From Fidelibacterota bacterium (lineage in GTDB: Bacteria; Marinisomatota; Marinisomatia; Marinisomatales; TCS55), in assembly GCA_002717765.1 (NCBI GenBank), contig PBCB01000020.1, positions 17,693 through 48,033 of the forward strand: a DNA stretch of 30,341 nt, read 5' to 3'. Shown here one piece after another: positions 1 to 7,271 of this stretch. Below the pieces are notes generated by a model. The model was given only the letters and a program-made list of their open reading frames with translations. It did not search any database and was not told the origin of the DNA. A program made the position numbers and the translations under genes. Every line of letters begins with the position of its first letter. Positions within the stretch are counted from its first letter, which is position 1.

Positions 1-1
1 A

Positions 2-469
2 CTCACTTTTTGTATATCTATTTTTAGTTGCGCTGAATCAGATGTGAAGCTAAAAGTTGTCAGCGCTCCTGACATTCTCAAGCAGGTTCGAACTCACAAT
101 CAAAAAGAGTCAGTATTGGTAAATTATTGGGCCACTAATTGCGCGCCTTGCATTGAAGAGATACCAATGATTCTTGAACTTTCAGACCAATATAGCGAGG
201 ATTTGAAAGTGTACTTTGTTAGCACTGATTTTCTTGAGAACAAGAAAGATGTGATTCGATTTTTAGAAAAGCATGATATAGATGGGATATCCTTCCTTAA
301 AGGAGAAGGTAGCATCCTTAATTTTATAAATACTATCAGCGAACAATGGTCTGGCGCCATGCCATTTACAATCATCTATGATAAAGAGGGCAATGTATCT
401 AGTTATTGGGAGAATATTGAAGATAAGAGTTTTTTTGAAAATGCTATAAAAAAAGCAATCGATTCATGA
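2..469 (+). CDS. TlpA-like thioredoxin-fold lipoprotein, 5' end outside window
   Basis: Periplasmic, membrane-anchored thiol-disulfide or redox protein of the thioredoxin/TlpA superfamily. The frame is open from base 2 and starts before the window. The residues read before the internal GTG at 44 look like the end of a lipoprotein signal peptide (ISIFSC, lipid-acceptor Cys at 29-31), so the GTG at 44 is unlikely to be the true start. The redox motif is WATNCAPC, with its first Cys at 140-142. A cis-proline-type motif (AMPFTII) lies about 77 residues later, as expected of the fold. The stop overlaps the next gene by ATGA, so the two are probably translationally coupled. Specific partners are unknown; cytochrome maturation or general reductase roles are both possible. 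The family call is strong and the exact role is not determined. Confidence 0.85.
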   Translation, partial: LTFCISIFSCAESDVKLKVVSAPDILKQVRTHNQKESVLVNYWATNCAPCIEEIPMILELSDQYSEDLKVYFVSTDFLENKKDVIRFLEKHDIDGISFLKGEGSILNFINTISEQWSGAMPFTIIYDKEGNVSSYWENIEDKSFFENAIKKAIDS

Positions 470-1578
470 AGTTTGAAGAATTTCAATTAGAGCGCCAGCA
501 ATCTACCTGGGAAAATAAAGTAGATTATAATCTTTCTGAAAGCGGTGTTCATCCTAGGACTTTAAAAACATTATTTGAGCCAGAGTTTATTGAAAAAATA
601 GAAAACACAGAATTGACTTATGGATTTACTGAAGGATCACCAGACTTGCGACAATCCATCGCCTCCATATATTCAGGAGCAACAGTTGACAATATTCAAG
701 CCTTTAATGGATCAGCGGAGGCTAATATGGTTTCAATAATGACCTTGGTTGAGTCTGGAGATGAGGTAATCTATATGATGCCTAACTATCTTCAAATATA
801 CGGGTTTGCTCGCGGATTAGGCGCTGATGTAAAAACTTTTCAATTGCATGAATCTCTACAATGGAAGCCAGATTTAGATGAATTAAGGTCTATTGTATCT
901 GAGAAGACCAAGTTGATTTGCATTTGCAATCCCAACAATCCCACGGGGTCTGTTTTACCAAAGCAAATGGTAGAAGATATTGTAGCAATAGCAGAAAGCG
1001 TTAATGCGTGGATTATATCTGATGAAGTCTATCGTGGGGCAGAATTAAACTACGAAGAATGTACTTCATTCTGGGAGCCTGGATATCAAAAAACGATAGT
1101 GAATTGTGGACTCTCAAAAGCATATGCGCTTCCTGGGCTTCGTCTTGGCTGGTCTCTTTCAAATCCAGATTATATTAAGCAGTGTTGGGCAAATCATGAT
1201 TATACTAGTATTTCTGTTGGTCGCTTAAGCGATTTAATCGCATCGCATGTGTTGCACCCTGATAATCGAATGCAAACACTAGACTATATCAGAAAAGCGC
1301 TTGCAACCAATTTAAATGTTTTTCAGAATTGGATATCAGGCTTTGATGATCATCTTGGATTTATACCTCCTGAAGCTGGTGCAATGGCTTTTGTGAATTA
1401 TGATTGGCCTATTAATTCTTCAGAATTGATTGAGAAAGTGCGAAAAGAAGCAAGCGTAATGCTCGTGGCGGGTGATTGGTACGGAATGGATCATTATATC
1501 CGATTTGGATATGGTGCAAAAAAATCTGAGCTAGAAAGCGCCCTAGATCGAATAACGCCTATATTTAATTCGCTATGA
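466..1578 (+). CDS. PLP-dependent class I/II aminotransferase
   Basis: Fold-type I aminotransferase of 370 residues, cytoplasmic, moving an amino group between an amino acid and a 2-oxo acid. Visible family marks in order: NPNNPTG (about 155-161), SDEVYRG (185-191, with the Asp that binds the PLP pyridine nitrogen), GLSKAYALPGLRLGW (Lys218 as Schiff-base lysine) and HYIRFGYG (Arg346 as likely carboxylate-binding Arg). Length is normal for the class. It starts with ATGA overlapping the stop of the lipoprotein gene, and its own stop overlaps the next start in the same way. The next two genes encode a threonine-dehydratase-like and an ornithine-cyclodeaminase-like enzyme, so a shared amino-acid pathway is inferred. 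The substrate cannot be told from sequence; relatives act on aspartate, aromatic or unusual amino acids. Confidence 0.9.
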   Translation: MKFEEFQLERQQSTWENKVDYNLSESGVHPRTLKTLFEPEFIEKIENTELTYGFTEGSPDLRQSIASIYSGATVDNIQAFNGSAEANMVSIMTLVESGDEVIYMMPNYLQIYGFARGLGADVKTFQLHESLQWKPDLDELRSIVSEKTKLICICNPNNPTGSVLPKQMVEDIVAIAESVNAWIISDEVYRGAELNYEECTSFWEPGYQKTIVNCGLSKAYALPGLRLGWSLSNPDYIKQCWANHDYTSISVGRLSDLIASHVLHPDNRMQTLDYIRKALATNLNVFQNWISGFDDHLGFIPPEAGAMAFVNYDWPINSSELIEKVRKEASVMLVAGDWYGMDHYIRFGYGAKKSELESALDRITPIFNSL

Positions 1579-2528
1579 TTAATTTCAAATCTAAAACAGA
1601 AAAAGCAAGCAAAAGATCCAGTCCATACGTAAGGCATACTCCGCTTGAGCATTCACCCTATTTAAGCAATCTTGCTAGCGCAAATGTATTTTTAAAACTT
1701 GATAATATTCAAAAAACAGGTTCTTTCAAATTTAGAGGGGCAATTAGCAAAATGACCTCTATGACAGACCAGGAAAAGTCGAATGGCGTTGTTACTGCAT
1801 CTACTGGGAATCATGGCGCTGCCTGCTCGCTAGCTATGTCCATGCTAGAAATAAAAGGTAAAATCGTTGTACCAGAGAACGTACATAAGAATAAGGTTGA
1901 AAATATTCTTAATCTAGGAGGTGAAGTTGAGTATTATGGCGATGATTGTATTCATGCCGAAGAAAGAGCGCAGGAGATATCAAAAACTACTGGAGCTACG
2001 TATATCTCTCCTTACAATGATGAAGCGATTGTATGCGGCCAAGGCACCATGGGGGTAGAAATCTGGCAAGACCTAAAAGATGTTGAAGCGGTATTTATAT
2101 CAGTAGGTGGAGGAGGGCTTATTTCGGGCGTAGGTGGTTATCTCAAATCTAATAATAAGTCTATCCAGATGCACGGCGTATCTCCAAAGAATTCTTGTGT
2201 TATGTATGAATCTTTGAAGACAGGAAAACAATTAGACTTACCATCTGAGCCAACTTTATCTGATGGGACGGCCGGTGGAGTTGAATTTGGATCGATGACG
2301 TTCGAAATGTGCAAAGAAATTATTGATGATTTTAGCTTGGTTTCTGAAGATGAGATTGCAAAAGGAATTCAAATTGGCGTAGAAAAGCATCATCAGTTGA
2401 TTGAAGGAGCAGCTGGTACCGCAATTGCTGGATTTATGAATCATAAAGATCAGCTCAAAGGCAAAACAGTTGTCTTGGTTATGTGCGGTGGCAATATTAG
2501 TAGCACTGTTTTAAAATCAATACTTTAA
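1575..2528 (+). CDS. Threonine/serine dehydratase-like PLP enzyme (EutB / hydroxyaspartate dehydratase type)
   Basis: Fold-type II PLP enzyme of 317 residues. Family members remove water and ammonia from threonine, serine or 3-hydroxyaspartate, or racemise serine. The cofactor lysine is Lys52 in KTGSFKFRGA, an STGNHG loop follows near 77-82, and a glycine-rich phosphate loop VGGGGLISG lies at about 177-185. There is no C-terminal ACT domain, so it is not the isoleucine-regulated biosynthetic IlvA form; the length matches catabolic or EutB-like members. It is coupled by overlaps at both ends (ATGA with the aminotransferase, TAATG with the cyclodeaminase-like gene). Pairing with an ornithine-cyclodeaminase-family gene recalls eutB-eutC of ectoine use and bhcB-bhcD of the beta-hydroxyaspartate cycle. 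The family is clear; the substrate is inference. Confidence 0.87.
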   Translation: MINFKSKTEKASKRSSPYVRHTPLEHSPYLSNLASANVFLKLDNIQKTGSFKFRGAISKMTSMTDQEKSNGVVTASTGNHGAACSLAMSMLEIKGKIVVPENVHKNKVENILNLGGEVEYYGDDCIHAEERAQEISKTTGATYISPYNDEAIVCGQGTMGVEIWQDLKDVEAVFISVGGGGLISGVGGYLKSNNKSIQMHGVSPKNSCVMYESLKTGKQLDLPSEPTLSDGTAGGVEFGSMTFEMCKEIIDDFSLVSEDEIAKGIQIGVEKHHQLIEGAAGTAIAGFMNHKDQLKGKTVVLVMCGGNISSTVLKSIL

Positions 2529-3460
2529 TGCAGATCATTAGTTTAGAGCGTATTAAATCTATTTTACCAAAAGTGGATCTAATATCAGAAATTGAAGCAG
2601 GGTTTGCAGCGTACTCTAATGGCTTAGTAGTGGTTCCACCTGTAGGCGAGTTAAGCTTTCAGTCTCCACCCGGTGATGTTCATATTAAATATGGATATAT
2701 AAAAGGAGATGAGATTTATGTGATTAAGATTGCCTCTGGTTTTTACAAAAATACATCAATTGGTCTTCCCGTAGGAAACGGCATGATGTTAGTATTCAAT
2801 CAAAAAACAGGTCAGCCAGTAGCAATATTACAAGACGAATGCTATCTAACGGATATTCGCACAGCAGTTGCTGGTGCAATTACTGCAAAATATCTCTCAC
2901 CTAAAAATGTCGATTGTATAGGTATAGTAGGAACTGGTACTCAGGCAAGATTACAATTGCGCTATTTAAAAGAGATTATTGATTGTAATAGCGTTATAAA
3001 TTGGGGTAGAAGTCCAGATTCACTATCAAGCTATAAAGAAGCGATGAATGGGTATGGATATCAAATCACGACAACAACCAATATCGATGACGTCGTTAAT
3101 CACTGTCAATTAATTATAACTTGTACACCTAGCGAAGAAGCTTTAATTGATAAAATTAATCCAGGAACACATATAACAGCTATGGGCTCTGACACTGTAT
3201 CTAAGCGTGAATTAAGTTCCAGCATATTACTGCAGGCAGATATGGTTGTCACGGACAGCAGAGCACAAAGCAAAGAGCGCGGCGAGATCTATCAAGCATC
3301 AAAAGATGGATTTTCTGTAAATAATACTTCAGAGTTAGGCGAAATTATATCAGGCACCTCTAAAGGCAGGACAAGTCAGGCGCAAATTACAATTGCTGAT
3401 TTGACAGGCGTCGCAGTACAAGACATTCAAATATCCAAAGCAATTCTAGAGAACCTATAG
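2528..3460 (+). CDS. Ornithine cyclodeaminase / mu-crystallin family protein (EutC or iminosuccinate-reductase type)
   Basis: NAD(P)-dependent enzyme family of 310 residues that includes ornithine cyclodeaminase, archaeal alanine dehydrogenase, ketimine reductase, EutC and BhcD. It shows YLTDIRTAVAGA (about 106-117), the Rossmann dinucleotide motif GIVGTGTQA (132-140), MGSDT (219-223) and the C-terminal DLTGVAVQD (291-299), all typical of the family. Its start overlaps the upstream stop by one base. The umuD start follows three bases after its stop, so it probably shares a transcript with both neighbours. With an adjacent dehydratase-like enzyme and an aminotransferase, an imine reduction or deamination step on a hydroxy- or diamino acid is a reasonable inference. 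The sequence does not settle which. Confidence 0.87.
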   Translation: MQIISLERIKSILPKVDLISEIEAGFAAYSNGLVVVPPVGELSFQSPPGDVHIKYGYIKGDEIYVIKIASGFYKNTSIGLPVGNGMMLVFNQKTGQPVAILQDECYLTDIRTAVAGAITAKYLSPKNVDCIGIVGTGTQARLQLRYLKEIIDCNSVINWGRSPDSLSSYKEAMNGYGYQITTTTNIDDVVNHCQLIITCTPSEEALIDKINPGTHITAMGSDTVSKRELSSSILLQADMVVTDSRAQSKERGEIYQASKDGFSVNNTSELGEIISGTSKGRTSQAQITIADLTGVAVQDIQISKAILENL

Positions 3461-3463
3461 GCC

Positions 3464-3916
3464 ATGACTGAGACATCTAAAAAAGAACAGATAATATTTT
3501 ATTCAATTGAAAATGAGAGCTTAAAACAACTTCATATCTATGAAAGCGGGGTATCCGCGGGATTCCCTTCACCTGCAGATGACTACCTTGATGTTGATTT
3601 AAATCTTCATAAATATCTAGTCAAGCATCCTGCGGCAACTTTTTTTATCATTGCCAAAGGACATTCGATGGAGCAAGCGGGGATTAGCGATAGCGATTTA
3701 TTAGTTGTTGATAAATCCTTAGAGCCAAAAAACAAGGATATTGTAGTGGCTATTGTTGATGGAGAGTTTACTGTTAAAAGATATTTACTCAATAATGGAA
3801 GTATTTGCCTTAAGGCAGAAGGACTATCTAATGATTATCCCGATATTAATATTACAGACTCTGTGGAATTTGAGGTATGGGGCGTCGTAACTCACACAAT
3901 TCATAACAACCGATGA
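3464..3916 (+). CDS. umuD: UmuD, self-cleaving S24-family polymerase V subunit
   Basis: Translesion DNA polymerase V accessory protein of 150 residues. In the SOS response the RecA filament stimulates UmuD to cut itself, and the shortened form joins UmuC. The expected cleavage context is present as VSAGFPSPADDY, with the cut predicted between Ala32 and Gly33. The nucleophile is Ser68 in GHSM and the general base is Lys105 in TVKRYL, the Ser/Lys pair of the LexA/UmuD peptidases. It lacks a DNA-binding head, so it is not LexA. It is followed by umuC with an ATGA overlap, the usual order. It sits three bases after an amino-acid enzyme gene and I see no palindromic LexA-type operator before it, which is unusual for an SOS gene. 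Confidence 0.95.
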   Translation: MTETSKKEQIIFYSIENESLKQLHIYESGVSAGFPSPADDYLDVDLNLHKYLVKHPAATFFIIAKGHSMEQAGISDSDLLVVDKSLEPKNKDIVVAIVDGEFTVKRYLLNNGSICLKAEGLSNDYPDINITDSVEFEVWGVVTHTIHNNR

Positions 3917-5166
3917 TCGCACTCGCAGATTGTAATAATTTTTACGCTTCCTGTGAGCGTGTATTTAACCCTGCTTTGAAGAATAAGCCCGTTATCGTAC
4001 TATCCAATAATGATGGTTGTGTCATTGCTAGAAGCAATGAAGCAAAGAAACTTGGGATTAGAATGGGTCAGCCAGTATTCAAGGTTAGAAAACTTATTGA
4101 GCAAAATAATGTAAATGTATTTTCTACAAACTTCGCATTATATGGCGATATGTCAAAACGAGTTATGTCGCTTCTTGATATTTTATCACCAGAGATTGAA
4201 GTTTATAGCATTGATGAAGCTTTCATGGATTTTTCTGGAATTGAAAATTATTTTAAGTTTGGATTGCAGATGCGCGATACGGTAGCTAAGCATACCGGGA
4301 TTCCTATTTCTATTGGTATTGCTAAAACTAAAACCCTTGCTAAGGTAGCCAACCATTGTGCTAAGCGCTATGCTAAAGGTGTTTATGTATTGAGTCGTAA
4401 AAATCAAATTGAAGATATATTAAAATCAATGCCGATATCAAAAGTATGGGGTATAGGTTCAAGATATGCAACAATGTTAGATAGCTACGGAGCGAAGAGT
4501 GCTTATGATTTTATTGGATTAGATGAAAACTGGGTTTTAAATAAAATGACAATTATGGGCCTAAAAATACAGCACGAGCTAAAAGGGAAACCATGTATTT
4601 CAATTGATACAAATCCCTCGCCAAAGAAAAATATATGTACTTCTAGATCATTTGGCGTTGACGTAACACGCTTTCGATTGCTCAAGGAGTCTATTGCTGC
4701 GCATGCGGTAAGGTGCGCTGAAAAATTAAGGCAGGAAAAAGGTTGCGCGCGGTATGTAAGCGTTATTATTAATACAAACCCATTTAGCGCTTCAGATGAT
4801 TATTACCATGGATACAAGTCTAGTAGTTTTGATATTCCTACTAATGACACATTGGATATTGTTAATGCTGCAGAAAATTTGCTGAAATCTATTTATAAAG
4901 AAGGGATGGCGTACAAAAAATCAGGAGTTATTGTTGGCGATATTGTTCCTCATAATCAGATCCAAATGAATATATTTGATATTGATCAAAACAGAATCAA
5001 GAGAAAGAATTTGAATAATGCAGTAGATTTTATTAATCAGGCAATAGGCAGGAGTACTATTCATATTGGTTCACAAGGAATGACTAGCAGATGGCAATTA
5101 AAACAAGAAAGACTTTCTCCGTGCTATACAACAAAATGGGATGATTTACTTAGGGTTAAATGTTAA
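3913..5166 (+). CDS. umuC: UmuC, Y-family translesion DNA polymerase V catalytic subunit
   Basis: Error-prone DNA polymerase of 417 residues that copies past lesions with UmuD'. The N-terminus IALADCNNFYASCERVF carries the first metal-binding Asp (Asp6). The second catalytic pair is in VYSIDEAFMDF (Asp101, Glu102), and SNNDGCVIARS (31-41) forms part of the fingers typical of UmuC. A likely helix-hairpin-helix region lies near 175-200 (MPISKVWGIGSR). A beta-clamp-binding motif QMNIF lies near 345, in the C-terminal tail as in E. coli UmuC. The start overlaps the stop of umuD. Length is close to the usual 420 residues and no catalytic residue appears lost. The downstream gap has no hairpin-plus-U-tract terminator that I can see. 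Confidence 0.96.
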   Translation: MIALADCNNFYASCERVFNPALKNKPVIVLSNNDGCVIARSNEAKKLGIRMGQPVFKVRKLIEQNNVNVFSTNFALYGDMSKRVMSLLDILSPEIEVYSIDEAFMDFSGIENYFKFGLQMRDTVAKHTGIPISIGIAKTKTLAKVANHCAKRYAKGVYVLSRKNQIEDILKSMPISKVWGIGSRYATMLDSYGAKSAYDFIGLDENWVLNKMTIMGLKIQHELKGKPCISIDTNPSPKKNICTSRSFGVDVTRFRLLKESIAAHAVRCAEKLRQEKGCARYVSVIINTNPFSASDDYYHGYKSSSFDIPTNDTLDIVNAAENLLKSIYKEGMAYKKSGVIVGDIVPHNQIQMNIFDIDQNRIKRKNLNNAVDFINQAIGRSTIHIGSQGMTSRWQLKQERLSPCYTTKWDDLLRVKC

Positions 5167-5184
5167 AGACCCGTATTGGTTGTT

Positions 5185-5226
5185 TTGAGAAAAAAAATTA
5201 AACTAATTTATCGTATCAACTAGAGG
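5185..5226 (+). promoter_or_regulatory. Candidate sigma70-like promoter and ribosome binding site before the redoxin gene
   Basis: TTGAGA (5185-5190) and TATCGT (5209-5214) are separated by 18 bases and match the sigma70 consensus boxes at 5/6 and 4/6 positions. AGAGG at 5222-5226, seven bases before the ATG at 5234, is a good Shine-Dalgarno. This is the only gap between umuC and the redoxin gene. It is a pattern match only; FCB-group promoters can differ from the E. coli consensus. Confidence 0.3.
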
Positions 5227-5233
5227 TGTAAGA

Positions 5234-5830
5234 ATGCAGTATATAAAAAATATTTTAATGACTATTTTATTATTAACGCTTTCATTGGCTGGGGACCTTC
5301 CATTGGGATCTAAGATTCCTATGGCATCTATAAAGATGGAAGATATTAATGGTAACAAGGTTAGCTTATCAGATGTTATGATGGAAAATGGACTGCTTGT
5401 CAATTTCACATGTAATACATGTCCTTGGGTTGTTAAGTGGCAGGATAGGTATAATGATCTAGCCAAAGCCAGTAAATTAAATAAAATAGGGTTCATTGCT
5501 ATTAATCCTAATGCAGGTAAGCGTGATCGGGGAGAAGATATGGATGATATGAAGCGTTTTACCAAAAAGTATGGACACGATTTTTTATATGCCCTTGATG
5601 AGGGGGCAAAACTTGCAACGGCGTTTGGGGCACGCTATACCCCACACATCTATTTATTTGACGGAAATGGAAAGCTTGTTTACAGAGGGGCGATTGATGA
5701 TAATGCACCAAATAGAAAAAAAGTTAAAGAACACTATCTAATGGATGCGATTACAGCGATTGGCAATAGAAAGTCAATTGACCTAGCTGAAACCAAAGCA
5801 TTTGGTTGTAGCATTAAGTTTCCAAAATAG
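5234..5830 (+). CDS. Secreted redoxin / thioredoxin-like protein (PRX-like, NTCPW type)
   Basis: Exported thioredoxin-fold protein of 198 residues related to AhpC/TSA-like redoxins. Residues 1-19 form a signal peptide with a short positive start and hydrophobic core, with cleavage probably after LSLAG. The redox motif is FTCNTCPWVVKW (Cys60 and Cys63, a CxxC pair), followed by GFIAINPNA and the cis-proline motif RYTPHIYLF (Pro137). The pattern matches the small family often labelled thioredoxin family or PRX-like 1, whose physiological substrate is not well known. The start follows a good Shine-Dalgarno (AGAGG). Downstream are a barrel-like protein and a metal-binding lipoprotein on the same strand, suggesting a role in envelope redox or metal handling; this link is inference. 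Confidence 0.85.
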   Translation: MQYIKNILMTILLLTLSLAGDLPLGSKIPMASIKMEDINGNKVSLSDVMMENGLLVNFTCNTCPWVVKWQDRYNDLAKASKLNKIGFIAINPNAGKRDRGEDMDDMKRFTKKYGHDFLYALDEGAKLATAFGARYTPHIYLFDGNGKLVYRGAIDDNAPNRKKVKEHYLMDAITAIGNRKSIDLAETKAFGCSIKFPK

Positions 5831-5866
5831 CATTTATCTAAAATCCATAGTCAACTGCGATAATTG

Positions 5867-6892
5867 ATGAAAGAGCTATTGATTTATATAGTTTTGGGTC
5901 ACTCAATAGTTTTTAGTCAACTATTCAACAAAAAGAATATTTCGATAAGCGCACTGAGCGATCTAAGCATATCATCACAAGATTCTTCTTTTCGATCGCA
6001 CGGATTGGAGTTGGTGTTGATGGGTAATATTCAACCAAATGCAATGGTTATGGCGTATGTAACAAATTATTTTGCTGGTGAAGGAGCCAGTATTGAGGAG
6101 GTATACATCGATTTTAAAAAACTTTCAAGATTTACCTCAAATATTAAACTTGGCTATTTTCGTCCAAATTTTGGAATAATTAATAAACAGCATGAGCATA
6201 CTTATAATTTTATGTCTGCCCCAAAATCTATAACTAATTTATTTGGAATACATGGCTGGTCAACTCTAGGTATTTCTACAATAAGCAATCTTCCCTTAGC
6301 GTGGGAAAATTATTTTAGTATCAATATTTTGCAGAATAGCATTGGTGAAGTGTCAAATTATAGTGGTCACTACCATGAACCTGCAGTCGTTGAGAGTGAC
6401 TCTACAACAGGCTTTTCATTTGCTTTTAGATTTAATCAGGAATTTGCAATTAATAAGTCTTCAAAATTTGCTTTGGGGTTAAATATGCTCAACGGCAGAG
6501 AGAAGGAATCAATAGGTTTTGATTTACAAATGAAAAACCAATCAAAAAAATATCGATCTTTCATGATTCAATTGGAATATTATTCTAGTAAAATCTATTC
6601 CGATCATCTTGGAATAAGTTACCATCCAGATGAAGAGCTCGCATCGGCTTATATTATCGCTGGAAGGCAGTTTAACAAAAAATACCATCTAGGAATAATT
6701 GCAGATCATTGGTCATATAGATTGAAGGATCAAGAGTCAAGTTCTTATGGGGTATATGGAGCTTTTGCCCCATTTGATGATAGTGTAGTCTTTCGGTTTA
6801 AATTATTAAATGAATCTGGTTTGAATAATAATAGCTATGTAGTTTTAAGCGCTGTTTGGGCGATAGGACCGCATAAACCGCAGCGTTATTAA
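5867..6892 (+). CDS. Secreted protein, probable outer-membrane beta-barrel of porin type
   Basis: About 341 residues, not firmly assigned to a family. The ATG at 5867 is preferred over the TTG three bases earlier. Residues 1-18 look like a signal peptide ending near VFSQ. The remainder alternates polar and hydrophobic residues in short strands (for example GLELVLMGNIQPNAMVMAYV), with a region LGYFRPNFGIINKQHEH near 95-111. That region resembles the inner-wall segment of phosphate-selective-porin-like and related barrels, which often reads GxFxxPFG. The C-terminus ends in Tyr rather than the usual Phe. It lies 22 bases before a heavy-metal-associated lipoprotein gene, so transport or sensing of a metal is conceivable. 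The barrel call rests on composition and pattern, not on a recognised domain. Confidence 0.55.
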   Translation: MKELLIYIVLGHSIVFSQLFNKKNISISALSDLSISSQDSSFRSHGLELVLMGNIQPNAMVMAYVTNYFAGEGASIEEVYIDFKKLSRFTSNIKLGYFRPNFGIINKQHEHTYNFMSAPKSITNLFGIHGWSTLGISTISNLPLAWENYFSINILQNSIGEVSNYSGHYHEPAVVESDSTTGFSFAFRFNQEFAINKSSKFALGLNMLNGREKESIGFDLQMKNQSKKYRSFMIQLEYYSSKIYSDHLGISYHPDEELASAYIIAGRQFNKKYHLGIIADHWSYRLKDQESSSYGVYGAFAPFDDSVVFRFKLLNESGLNNNSYVVLSAVWAIGPHKPQRY

Positions 6893-6914
6893 ATTTATTA
6901 TTAGTATAGTAGAA

Positions 6915-7244
6915 ATGAAAAAATTGATTATTAGTTTATTGTCTGTTCTTTGCATAAGCTGTAGCTATGATAAAAGAACAGCCGATCTTGTATTAGAGTC
7001 AATGCAATGTTTAATGTGTGCAGTTAACGTTGAAAAATCACTTCTTGATCTCAATGGAGTAAAAAAAGTTACAGTAGATTTAAAAAATAAGTCTGGCCAG
7101 GTAATTTATAATGCTAGCGTTATTGATCTAAGCAGCATCGAGGATAAAATTTCTTCTATTGGGTACAGTGTTAATGATAAATCAGCTAACCAAGAGGCAT
7201 ATGAAAAGCTTGAAATTTGCTGCAAAAAACCTAAAGAAAATTAA
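6915..7244 (+). CDS. Lipoprotein with heavy-metal-associated (HMA) domain
   Basis: A 109-residue protein with a signal sequence ending in LCISC (Cys16 as likely lipid-acceptor, though position -3 is Cys rather than Leu). It is followed by a ferredoxin-like HMA domain from about 24 to 86. The metal motif is MQCLMCAVNVEKSL (Cys32 and Cys35, the CxxC that binds Cu(I), Zn or Hg in MerP, CopZ and P-type ATPase tails), followed by VKKVTVDL and IGYSV in the expected places. A second vicinal pair, Cys102-Cys103, sits near the C-terminus. A lipid-anchored HMA domain is less common than the soluble or ATPase-fused forms. The upstream gene encodes a probable outer-membrane protein. Metal identity is unknown. 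Confidence 0.78.
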   Translation: MKKLIISLLSVLCISCSYDKRTADLVLESMQCLMCAVNVEKSLLDLNGVKKVTVDLKNKSGQVIYNASVIDLSSIEDKISSIGYSVNDKSANQEAYEKLEICCKKPKEN

Positions 7245-7271
7245 ATTAAACTTTTCATAAATTAGCAAGCC

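Noticed and set aside
5167..5233. Possible terminator after umuC
   Set aside because: The A-rich run at 5190-5197 is not preceded by a GC-rich hairpin, so no intrinsic terminator is supported.
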